Shown: positions 44,288-52,676 of the stretch, one piece after another | Layout of the letters: every line of letters begins with the position of its first letter | Numbering within the stretch: position 1 is the first letter of the stretch | DNA from: PALSA-911 sp963743035 | Lineage (GTDB): Bacteria > Pseudomonadota > Alphaproteobacteria > Acetobacterales > Acetobacteraceae | Assembly (NCBI GenBank): GCA_963743035.1 | Contig: CAVUOB010000001.1 | Location: forward strand, 456,823-520,822 | Direction: 5' to 3' | DNA length: 64,000 nt | Program-made: the position numbers and the translations under genes | Notes under the pieces: generated by a model | The model's input: only the letters and a program-made list of their open reading frames with translations | What the model was told of the DNA's origin: nothing | Databases searched by the model: none

Positions 44288-47216
44288 ATGAACGCACCGC
44301 TTCCCGCCGCGACCCCGCCCGGCGATTCCGCCCTGGCGGCGCGGCTGGCGCGCGAGATCCAGGGCGAGGTGCTGTTCGACCGCGCCAGCCGCGGGCGCTA
44401 TGCCACCGACGCGTCGATCTACCAGGTCGATCCGCTCGGAGTGATCGTGCCGAAGACGATCGACGACGTGGAGGCCGCTTTCGGCGTCGCCCGCGAGTAC
44501 GGCATTCCCGTGCTGCCGCGCGGCGGCGGCACCAGCCAGTGCGGCCAGACCGTCAACCGCGCGCTGGTGATCGACTGCTCCAAGCATCTGCGCCGCGTGC
44601 TGGACGTGGATGCCGCCAGCAGCACGCGCGCTGGTGGAGCCCGGTCTGGTGCTCGGCCACCTGAACGCGGCGCTGAAGCCGCACGGGCTGTTCTTCCCGG
44701 TCGATCCCTCCACCCACGCGCGCTGCACGATCGGCGGGATGGCGGCGAATAATTCCTGCGGCTCCAAATCCATCCGCTACGGCCTGATGGCCGACAATGT
44801 CAGCGCCATCGACGCGATCCTGGCCGACGGATCGCGCCATCGGTTCGGCGCGGTGTCGGACAATCTCGGCGCCGAGATCCCGGCCGGCATCGCCGAGCTG
44901 ATCCAGCGCCTGCGCGCGCTCGGCGCCAGGGAGGCCGAGGAGATCGCGGCGCGCTTCCCCAAGCAGCTCCGCCGCGTCGGCGGCTACAACATCGACGCGC
45001 TGACGCCGGCGGCGCGGGCGGCGGGGCGGGACAACCTCGCCCGCCTCCTGGTGGGCTCGGAGGGCACGCTGGCCTTCTCCGCGGCGGTCGAGCTGATCCT
45101 GCACCCGATCAAACCCCGGAAAATGCTCGGCATCTGCCAGTTCCCGACCTTCCGCGAGGCGATGGAGGCATCGCGCCACATCGTCGCGCTGGACCCGGAG
45201 GCGGTGGAACTGGTGGACCGCACCATGATCGATCTCGGCCGCTCCATCCCGATCTACCGCGCGACGATCGACAAGATGCTGATCGGCGAGCCGGACAGCC
45301 TGCTGATCGTCGAGTTCCACGGCGATGCCGACGCGCCGCTGCTGGCCAGGCTGGACCGAGCTCGAAACGCTGATGGGCGATCTCGGTCACGGCCGCGCGG
45401 TCGTGCGCGCGATGGATGCCGGCTTCCAGGCGGCGATCGCCTCGGTGCGCGAGGCCGGGCTGAACATCATGATGTCGATGAAGGGCGACGGGAAGCCGGT
45501 CTCGTTCATCGAGGACTGCGCCGTCGATCTCGACGACCTCGCCGACTACACCGAGCGGCTGAACGCGGTGTTCGAGCGGCACGGCACGAAGGGCACCTGG
45601 TACGCCCATGCCTCGGTCGGCTGCCTGCATGTCCGCCCGGTGCTGAACATGAAGGACCCGGCCGACGTGCGCACGCATGCGCGCGGTCGCCGAGGAATGT
45701 TTTTCCCTCGTGCGCGAATACAAGGGCTCGCACAGCGGCGAGCACGGCGACGGCATCGTGCGCAGCGAGTTCCACGCGCAGATGTTCGGCCCCCGCATCG
45801 TGCGCGCGTTCGAGGCGGTGAAGGACGCGTTCGATCCCCGGCGGCATGCTGAATCCCGGCCGCATCGTGCGCCCGCCGCGGATGGACGACCGCACCCTGT
45901 TCCGCTACCCGCCCGGCTATGCGCCGGCGCCGGGCTTCACGCCAAAACTCGACTGGTCGGACCATCCCGGCCCGCTCGGCGGCATGCTGGGCGCGGTGGA
46001 GATGTGCAACAACAACGGCACCTGCCGCAGCTTCGATGCCGGGGTGATGTGCCCGAGCTACCGGGTGACGCGCGACGAGATCCATCTGACGCGCGGGCGG
46101 GCCAACACGCTGCGCCTGGCGCTGACCGGGCAGCTCGGCGCCGACGCGATGGCCGTCCGGGCGCGCTGGCCGAGGCGATGGCGCTGTGCGTGTCCTGCAA
46201 GGCCTGCCGGCGCGAATGCCCGACCGGCGTGGACATGGCGAAGATGAAGATCGAGGTGCTGGCCGCCCGCGCCGAGCGCCACGGCGTGAAGCCGCGCGAG
46301 CGGCTGGTGGCCGAACTGCCGCGCTATGCCGCCTGGGCCGCCCGGCTGGCGCCGCTGCTCAATCTGCGCAACCGGCTGGCGCCGCTGCGCCGGCTGTCGG
46401 AAACCTGGCTCGGCTTCTCCGCCGAACGCAGCCTGCCGCAATGGCGCCGGGACGTGTTCCGCGACCAGGAAGCCGCCGCGCCGGCCGCGGCGAAGGGCGA
46501 CGTGCTGCTGCTGGCCGACACGTTCAACCGCTATTTCGAGCCGGAGAACCTGCGCGCCGCCCTGCGCGTGCTGGCCGCCGCCGGCTACCGCGCCGTGATC
46601 CCCGCCGCCGGCTCCCGGCCGCTTTGCTGCGGACGCACCTATCTCGCCGCCGGCCTGGTCGATCGGGCGCGCGGCGGAAGCGCGACGCACGCTGCAGGCG
46701 CTGTCCGGCGGGCTGCCGGTGATCGGGCTGGAGCCTTCCTGCCTGTTGACCCTGCGCGACGAGTTCCGCTCCCTGCTGCCCGGCCCGGCCGCGGACGAGC
46801 TGGCCGGCCGGGCGATGCTGCTGTCGGAGTTTCTGGCGCAGCGAGAAGCCGGAGCTGGCCTTGCGGGCACTGCCCGGCGATCGCGCATGTGCACGGGCAT
46901 TGCCACCAGAAGAGCTTCGGCGCCTTCCCCGACGCGCTGGCGACGCTCGGCCTGGTGCCGGGATTGACAGGTCAGGCCGATCGCCTCGTCCTGCTGCGGC
47001 ATGGCCGGCGCGTTCGGCTATCAGGCGGAAACCCAGGAGGTCTCGCGGGCGATGGCCGAGCGCGACCTGATCCCCGCGGTGCGCGCGGCCGGGGCGGACG
47101 ACCTCATCGTTGCGGATGGAACCTCGTGCCGGCACCAGATCCGGGATCTGTCGGGGCGGGAAGCGGTGCATTCGGTGCTGGTGCTGGACCGGGCGCTGGC
47201 GGCCGGGCCGCCATAG
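44288..47216 (+). pseudogene. FAD-linked oxidase with C-terminal Fe-S/CCG domains (hydroxyacid dehydrogenase, YdiJ-like), about ten frameshifts
   Basis: Joined across frames the gene encodes roughly 970 aa. In order: FAD-binding domain (VLPRGGGTSQCGQTV, GGMAANNSCGSKSIRYG, LLVGSEGTLAF), oxidase C-terminal domain ending HSGEHGDGIVRSEF, two 4Fe-4S motifs (CNNNGTCRSFDAGVMC and CVSCKACRRECP), and two CCG domains (PLCCGRTYLAAGL, SSCCGMAGAFGY). This is the order of D-2-hydroxyglutarate/D-lactate dehydrogenases of the YdiJ kind. The frame shifts near 44627, 45357, 45676, 45836-45839, 46152-46160 (two), 46673, 46842, 46879 and 46984; at every site deleting one base restores the family sequence. No in-frame stop or internal loss of sequence is seen. 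ATG 44288 has a good ribosome-binding site (GGAGACCAGGACG). Confidence 0.82.
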
Positions 47217-47284
47217 ACCCTTTCTGGTGGCGGCGGGGTGCGGCGCGGAGGATAATGCACGCCGCTTCCGCGGCTGGGGTTCCC

Positions 47285-48244
47285 ATGACACGACGCGGCC
47301 TCGTTTTCTGTCTGCTGGCGACCGCCCTTGCGGTCCCGCGCCTCGCCGCGGCGGCGCCGCCGCCCGCCTGGGCCTATCCGGTCAACCCGCCGGATTTCCA
47401 GGAGCAGAAGGATGACGGCAGTCTGCGCCGGGTTCCCGACAGCAGCCTGACGATCACGCTGACGCAGGCGCAGAACCTGTTCTACGCGCCGGACTGGCAT
47501 CCGGAGGACCATCCGCCGATGCCGGAGGTGGTGGCGCGGGGCGGGGAGCCCGATGTGCTGGCCTGCGGCTCCTGCCATCGCGCCGACGGGCCGGGCGGCC
47601 CGGAGAACGCCAACCTGACCGGCCTGTCGGCTGACTACATCATCCAGCAGATTGCGGCGTTCCGCGACGGCACGCGCAATACCTCGGAACCGAGGCGCAT
47701 ATTCTATGCCAAGATGATACGCATATCGCGCGCCCTCAGCGCAGACGAGACGCTGGCCGCGGCACGGTATTTCGCCAGTGTGCCGTATCGGTCGATGGTG
47801 GACGTGGTCGAGACGGCGACGGTGCCGAAGACCCGGGTCGTGGACTGGCACCTGGCGCTGGCCCCGGCCGGGGGGAGCGAGCCGATCGGCAAGCGCATCA
47901 TCGAAGTGCCGGCGGACCTCGAACGCTTCGACAGCCGGGATTCGCGGGTGCGCTTCACCGCCTATATGCCGCCGGGCAGCATCGAGCGGGGGCGCCGCCT
48001 GGCAACGACCGGCGGCGGGCGCACGGTGGCCTGCGGCACGTGCCACGGCGCGAGGCTGAAGGGTGCTGGCGCGGTCCCGCCGATCGCTGGCCGGTCGCCG
48101 AGCTTCATCGTGCGCGAATTGTTCGACATCCAGGCCGGCAACCGCACCGGCGCGGCCAGCGCGCTGATGAAACCGGCGGTGCAGAAGCTGACACTGGACG
48201 ACATGATCGCGCTGGCGGCCTATGCGTCGTCACTGAAACAATGA
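47285..48244 (+). CDS. dihaem cytochrome c
   Basis: Predicted 319 aa with a cleavable signal peptide (hydrophobic core LVFCLLATALAV, then AAAAPP). Two c-type haem sites are present: CGSCH around residue 98 and CGTCH around residue 250, each followed by a predicted helix and a Met-containing region. It is periplasmic and transfers electrons. It starts 68 bases after the FAD/Fe-S dehydrogenase gene on the same strand, so it may have served as electron acceptor for that enzyme or a related one. Confidence 0.87.
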   Translation: MTRRGLVFCLLATALAVPRLAAAAPPPAWAYPVNPPDFQEQKDDGSLRRVPDSSLTITLTQAQNLFYAPDWHPEDHPPMPEVVARGGEPDVLACGSCHRADGPGGPENANLTGLSADYIIQQIAAFRDGTRNTSEPRRIFYAKMIRISRALSADETLAAARYFASVPYRSMVDVVETATVPKTRVVDWHLALAPAGGSEPIGKRIIEVPADLERFDSRDSRVRFTAYMPPGSIERGRRLATTGGGRTVACGTCHGARLKGAGAVPPIAGRSPSFIVRELFDIQAGNRTGAASALMKPAVQKLTLDDMIALAAYASSLKQ

Positions 48245-48274
48245 TGCACCATCCGGGTTCAGGTGGGGCCCGGT

Positions 48275-49270
48275 TCAGGTGCGGGGTTCGGTCTGCCGTT
48301 GCCGGTCGGCGAAGAAGCTGTCCACCGCGTCGCGGATCGCCCGCGCGATCACGGCGCGGTGCCGGGGCTGGCGCAGCAGCGCCTCGTCCTTCCGGTTGGA
48401 AATGAAACCGGTTTCCACCAGCACGCTCGGGATGCCCACCGCGCCCAGTACCTGGAAGCGGCCCTGCCGGGCCGGATCCGGCACCATCGAAAGATCGTCG
48501 TTCAGGCTTTCGATCATCGCCAGCTGCAGCCGGGCCGATCCGGCCGCGGGCCGGGCCGGCTCGGCCAGGGCACGGCCGATCGCGCGTGAATTCCCCCCGC
48601 GCGCCGGCAGCCGGGCGACATCCGGCCCGGCGGACTGGGCGGGCCGGACATAGACGCTGGCGCCCCGCGCGCGGCGGTCGGTGGAGGCATCGGCATGGAT
48701 CGACACCATCAGCGCCGCCTGATTGGTGAGCGCGACCTTCACCCGCGCGGGCAGCGGCACGAAAACATCGCTGTCGCGGGTGAACACCACACGGTAGCGC
48801 CCGCCGGCGCGGAGCTGCCGGCCAAGCTCCTGCGCGGTGGCGAGGGTCACCGTTTTCTCCATCGTGCCCGCCGGGCCGACGGCGCCCGAATCCGCCCCGC
48901 CATGCCCGGCATCGATGACCACCAGCGGCGGCAGCGTCTTGTGCGGAATATCCGCCCGCGCCGTCCGGTGCGCCGCCTGGCGAAGGCCGGGCATGGCCGC
49001 AGGGCTATGGGCCTCGGCGCGGGAGATCAGATGCGGGATGTTGCGCGAGGCGGATTTGACCGCCGGGGAACGATGGGCGCGGGTGGCCTTCACCTGCGAT
49101 GTCTTCACGCCGGCCGTTGTCTTCGCGCCAACCGGGCGCTTCGATGCCTTGGCATGGGCGGCCGGGGCGGCGGCGATCAGCGCCGGCAGCAGCGCTGCCA
49201 GCAGGATGGTGCGTAGAAAAACACGAGCCCGGCTCACGATCTGTGACCGCCCTCCCGGATTGGTGCGCAT
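48275..49270 (-). CDS. N-acetylmuramoyl-L-alanine amidase (Amidase_3)
   Basis: Predicted 331 aa. After a signal peptide (VFLRTILLAALLPALIAAAPAA) and a Lys/Arg-rich linker lies the zinc amidase domain: VVIDAGHGGADSGAVG (first His), a Glu in MEKTVTLATA, SIHAD (second His) and the catalytic VETGFISN. These enzymes split the amide between muramic acid and the peptide stem during cell separation. ATG 49270 is the longest start; GTG 49237 is an alternative with GGAGG about 12 bases upstream. It is convergent with the cytochrome gene. Confidence 0.9.
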   Translation of the reverse strand: MRTNPGGRSQIVSRARVFLRTILLAALLPALIAAAPAAHAKASKRPVGAKTTAGVKTSQVKATRAHRSPAVKSASRNIPHLISRAEAHSPAAMPGLRQAAHRTARADIPHKTLPPLVVIDAGHGGADSGAVGPAGTMEKTVTLATAQELGRQLRAGGRYRVVFTRDSDVFVPLPARVKVALTNQAALMVSIHADASTDRRARGASVYVRPAQSAGPDVARLPARGGNSRAIGRALAEPARPAAGSARLQLAMIESLNDDLSMVPDPARQGRFQVLGAVGIPSVLVETGFISNRKDEALLRQPRHRAVIARAIRDAVDSFFADRQRQTEPRT

Positions 49271-49442
49271 TGGTTTGCGTACTCCAGCCGTTCGACCTGC
49301 CACCCCGTGACGGCCATCCAAAGTTGCTGCCAAACGCGTTGGCACCGGCCCCGACTACCGGACGTTGTGGCCGCTCGCAATGCATCAAATCATCGTGTGC
49401 GTCCCATCGCGCGGGCCGGGCGGCCGCCCGCTTTCCCGGCCG

Positions 49443-49913
49443 CTAAAGCTGCGCGCTCTGCAGAAACTCGATCACCTCGCCGTCCGGGCCGGTCACGAAG
49501 GCGATGCGGACCTCGACCAGCGGATCCTGACCCAGCGTGGCCGTGCGCGGCGCCACGCGCGGCGCCCCGCCGGCGGCCAGGGCGCGGGCGTAGGCGGCCT
49601 CGGTATCGGTGACGCGCAGGCAGAAATGCAGCAGGGCGCCCTCCGTCCGTTCCTCCCCGTCGCGGCGGCGGCGGCCTTCGGACTGCACGTTGGAGCCCTG
49701 GCCGAACACCTCGACATAGCGGCCGTCGCCGGCGTCGAGAAAGGCCGCGCGGTCGATCCGCCCAGGCACCGCGAATTCATGATGCACCCTGAAGCCGAGG
49801 CCCTCGATGTAGAAGCGGATGGTGCGGTCGAAATCGGTGGCGCGGATGGCCACGTGGTGAAAGCCCGATGCGGGAGCGGGGGCGGCGGGGGGGGCGGGGC
49901 TGGATGGCTGCAT
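49443..49913 (-). CDS. VOC (glyoxalase/dioxygenase) family protein
   Basis: Predicted 156 aa, one VOC domain. It opens after a Pro/Ala-rich stretch with GFHHVAIRATDFDRTIRFYIEGLGF, and ends with FVTGPDGEVIEFLQ, giving the metal-binding His and Glu of the beta-alpha-beta-beta-beta folds. Function beyond the fold is unknown; lactoylglutathione lyase-like or resistance roles are common. ATG 49913 is chosen; an in-frame TTG further upstream adds 11 poorly conserved residues. Confidence 0.83.
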   Translation of the reverse strand: MQPSSPAPPAAPAPASGFHHVAIRATDFDRTIRFYIEGLGFRVHHEFAVPGRIDRAAFLDAGDGRYVEVFGQGSNVQSEGRRRRDGEERTEGALLHFCLRVTDTEAAYARALAAGGAPRVAPRTATLGQDPLVEVRIAFVTGPDGEVIEFLQSAQL

Positions 49914-49988
49914 GCTCGGCGTCCGATCGGCTGTTGTCGCGCGCAACCATCAGACGGGCGGCCGGGTAGGGGGTCAATAGCGGCCCGC

Positions 49989-51029
49989 TCACCACACCAT
50001 CCGCGCCTGGGTCGGGTGCTTGCGGCGCAGGCGATGGCGGGTGAGCGTGGTCCATTCGGTCACCGTCATGAAGCGCGGCGCCAGGAACTGGTAGCTGCGG
50101 CCGAGCAGCGCCCAGAACCCTTCGTCCTTCATGCCGGTGATGCCGTCCCAATCCGCCAGCAGCGGCTCCCAGGCGCGCTGGCTGCGATATAGCCAGTCGC
50201 GGTTGGAGCGGATGAAGCTGCGCTGGCTGTCGGCATTGCGCAGCGCCGCCAACACTTCCCCGGTCTGCGCGTCCAGTTCCGCGAACCTTGTGGCGATCTG
50301 CCGGCGTGCCGTGCCGGCCAGGCGGCGCACCTGGGTCAGGGTCTCCATGCGCGACGAGGCGCTGCGCAGCCCGGGATTGCCGGGCCCGAGCTTCACCGTC
50401 ATTTCCCGCACCCGCCGCAGCAGCCGGTCGCGCAGCGCTTCGATATAGGCCAGCTCATGGGCCAGATCTTCCACCCGGGCGACAACCTGCCGGGCGCTCG
50501 CCAGCCCGAGCGCAACCGCTGCCTGGTCGAACGCTTCCTGCACCTGCCGGCGCAGCGCAGGGGTGTCTTCCAGCATGTCGGTGTCTGGCAACTGGGTGTC
50601 TGGCAACAGCTTCTCCCTGCCGGACCCGGCATCCAGCCAGCGCACCAGCTGCAGCCGCAGGCGCGTGGCGGCGAGCTGCAGGTGCACGGCATCGGGCTCC
50701 CAGCTCGCTTCCCCGGTGCGCACTTCCAGCGGCAGCGCGTCGCCGAGCCGCAGGCCGGCGACATAATCGAGCGATTCCGCGATCAGCCCGAGCATGCGCC
50801 CGTCGGGGCTGTCGTCCTCGATGCCGCATTCATGCTGCAGCGCGCGCAGCGGGATCGCCGCGTCGCGTTCGCCGAGCCGTACCGCCATGACCGGCGTGGT
50901 GCCCGTCTCCGCGCGGCGGAACAGAGGTTCGCCGAACTGGGTGAACAGCCTGTGCTGCAGCGCGCAGATGGCCGGCGTCGGGGTGTCGGACAGCGCGGGA
51001 TCGGCGGACCGGAAAGGGCCTGGGTGCAT
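49989..51029 (-). CDS. uncharacterised coiled-coil-rich protein
   Basis: Predicted 346 aa, no signal peptide or membrane segment. The middle and C-terminal parts are helical with heptad-like stretches (for example ALRRQVQEAFDQAAVAL, EALRDRLLRRVREM and LTQVRRLAGTARRQI). It ends in a basic segment. I do not recognise a family. It contains a two-copy 15-bp in-frame duplication (50581-50610) giving the repeated residues PDTQL/PDTDM. The start ATG 51029 is preferred over an upstream alternative that overlaps Pro/Arg-rich sequence. Confidence 0.7.
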   Translation of the reverse strand: MHPGPFRSADPALSDTPTPAICALQHRLFTQFGEPLFRRAETGTTPVMAVRLGERDAAIPLRALQHECGIEDDSPDGRMLGLIAESLDYVAGLRLGDALPLEVRTGEASWEPDAVHLQLAATRLRLQLVRWLDAGSGREKLLPDTQLPDTDMLEDTPALRRQVQEAFDQAAVALGLASARQVVARVEDLAHELAYIEALRDRLLRRVREMTVKLGPGNPGLRSASSRMETLTQVRRLAGTARRQIATRFAELDAQTGEVLAALRNADSQRSFIRSNRDWLYRSQRAWEPLLADWDGITGMKDEGFWALLGRSYQFLAPRFMTVTEWTTLTRHRLRRKHPTQARMVW

Positions 51030-51296
51030 GCTGGGATCCGGCTTCGGTCCAACGGGATGGGAGATTGTCAATGCGGCGATCAGAGCATCGCCGGGTGAAG
51101 GGAATGCTAACCGGCGTGACGCCGCGCGAGACCAGGGTGCGGGCGCGCGCCATGTCGCAGCCGGCGCGACACGGCTCTGCGACACAGTTATGAGATACAG
51201 CTATGGGACGGGGGATGGATCATTCGACGCGGATTAGCAAAGTCCTAGGGATTGGCATGGAATTCTGTGCGTCATCGCAATTTCCGGGACATTTCC

Positions 51297-51719
51297 ATGC
51301 CTGCCGCCGACCCCCTGCCTGCCCCTGCCAATGCCGGTGCGGCTGCTGAACACCGGCGGCTGGAGCGCGATCTCGGCGTCGGGCTGGCGCTGGACGATTT
51401 CGGCACCGGTTACGCCAGCCTGGCGATGCTGCGCCGCCTGCCGCTGACGGTGCTGAAGCTGGACCGCTCCCTGGTGCACGCTCTGCCGCGGGAGCCGGAG
51501 GACGCGGCCATCGCCCGCGCCCTGGTGCAGGCCGGGCATGCCATGGGCCTCTGCGTGGTGGCGGCGGGGATCGAGACGCCGGCGCAGCGCGACTTCCTGC
51601 TGGGCATCGGTTGCAACGCCGGCCAGGGTCCCCTGTTCGCCCGGCCGCTGCCCCCGGCGCAGCTCAGCCAGATGCCGGCCTTCCGCGACCCGGCATCCGG
51701 GCCGGCCGCGGCCGCGTAA
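51297..51719 (+). pseudogene. EAL-domain fragment (c-di-GMP phosphodiesterase C-terminal half)
   Basis: About 140 aa. It contains the second half of an EAL domain: LALDDFGTGYASLAMLRRLPLTVLKLD, AAGIETPAQRDFLLGIGC and the QGPLFARPLP ending. The first half with the ExLxR signature and its metal-binding residues is missing, so activity is not expected. The residues before the match are a low-complexity Ala/Pro stretch. It could be a truncated pseudogene or a small regulatory EAL relative; no frameshifted first half is found upstream. Confidence 0.7.
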
Positions 51720-51798
51720 GCAACTGTGTCGTGCGCATAACGGATTTCTAAGCCATCGCTCACTTGTCCTCTGATCCATTCCGGGCCATGTCGGCGCG

Positions 51799-52131
51799 AT
51801 GAACGCAGATTCCAGTGACGCGCGCCCTGTCAGAACACCGGACCAGACCAGCCGCATCGAGGCCGAGATCCTGCGCCTGACCGAGGCGCAGGGGCCGGAA
51901 AAATCCATCAGCCCGAGCGAGGTGGCCCGCGCGCTGGACCCGGAGTGGCAGAAGCTGTCCTCCGCCGTGCGCCGCGCCGCCATCCGCCTGGCCGAGGCCG
52001 GACGGATCGACATCCTGCGCAAGGGCAAGCGGGTGGCGCCGGCCGGGGTCAAGGGCGTGATCCGGCTGCGCATCGCCGGCCCAAATGCCGGCCCAAATGG
52101 AGAACCGACCGGGGACGGCCCGGCGGCATGA
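51799..52131 (+). CDS. DUF3253 family protein
   Basis: Predicted 110 aa. The pattern IEAEILRLTEAQGPEKSISPSEVARALDPEW, then VRRAAIRLAEAGRIDILRKGKRV and IRLRI, fits DUF3253, a small winged-helix-like family of unknown function. It carries a two-copy 12-bp in-frame duplication (52075-52098) encoding AGPNAGPN. Its stop overlaps the start of the next gene as ATGA. Confidence 0.8.
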   Translation: MNADSSDARPVRTPDQTSRIEAEILRLTEAQGPEKSISPSEVARALDPEWQKLSSAVRRAAIRLAEAGRIDILRKGKRVAPAGVKGVIRLRIAGPNAGPNGEPTGDGPAA

Positions 52132-52652
52132 ATCCGCTGGCCTGGTTCGTAGGCCTGCTGCTGCCGGCCTGCGCCCTTGCCGGCGCGGCCGGCGTGCCGG
52201 TGCCGTCCGGCATGGATTTCGCTCATATCGAACGCCCGGCCACGCCGAACACCGCACTCGCCGCGCCCGCCGGCTTCCAGCCGGCGCCGGACATCGTCAC
52301 CCAGCGCTATCGCGTGCCCGCGCCGGTGCTCTATGCCGCTCTGCGCGATGTCGCCGCGGAGCAGGAGCGGGTGTTCCCGCTCGCCGCCGATCCCGGACAG
52401 GGGCAGATGTTCTGGGTGGCGCGCAGCGCGGTGTTCAATTTCCCGGACGTGATCAGCGCCGAGGTCTCGGCAAGCCCCCCCGAAACAAGCCCCCCAAAAA
52501 CAAGCCCTGCCGAAACCAGCACGCTGGTGCTGTATTCGCGCAGCGTCTACGGCGAGTCGGATTTCGGCGTGAACCGCCGCCGCCTGCTCGCCTGGCTCGC
52601 CGCGCTGGACGCGAAACTCGCCGCCGCGCCGCGGCCCCCGACCCAACCATAG
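52128..52652 (+). CDS. DUF1499 family lipoprotein-like protein
   Basis: Predicted 174 aa with an N-terminal signal segment (WFVGLLLPACALAGAAG). The mature part has TQRYRVPAPVLYAALRDV, MFWVARSAVFNFPDVISAEV and YSRSVYGESDFGVNRRRL, the usual DUF1499 core. A Pro/Thr-rich insert near residue 115-130 is made of three 15-bp in-frame repeats (52472-52516). Function unknown. It begins by overlapping the DUF3253 stop and is followed after 24 bases by the ABC transporter gene. Confidence 0.78.
   Translation: MNPLAWFVGLLLPACALAGAAGVPVPSGMDFAHIERPATPNTALAAPAGFQPAPDIVTQRYRVPAPVLYAALRDVAAEQERVFPLAADPGQGQMFWVARSAVFNFPDVISAEVSASPPETSPPKTSPAETSTLVLYSRSVYGESDFGVNRRRLLAWLAALDAKLAAAPRPPTQP
52472..52516. repeat. 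15-bp in-frame tandem repeat, three copies
   Basis: Units AAGCCCCCCCGAAAC (52472-52486), AAGCCCCCCAAAAAC (52487-52501) and AAGCCCTGCCGAAAC (52502-52516), inside the DUF1499 gene. They encode SPPET, SPPKT and SPAET-like modules; the run of C residues differs between copies. Confidence 0.85.
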
Positions 52653-52676
52653 GCACCAGATCAGGATGATCCCGAC

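Noticed and set aside
44288..47216. Programmed frameshifting as an explanation for the ten frame changes
   Set aside because: No common slippery motif or structure is seen and ten efficient shifts in one message are implausible.
45677..48244. An 855-residue reading frame joining dehydrogenase pieces to the cytochrome c
   Set aside because: It runs through wrong-frame stretches of the FAD gene. The cytochrome has its own ATG 47285 and signal peptide.
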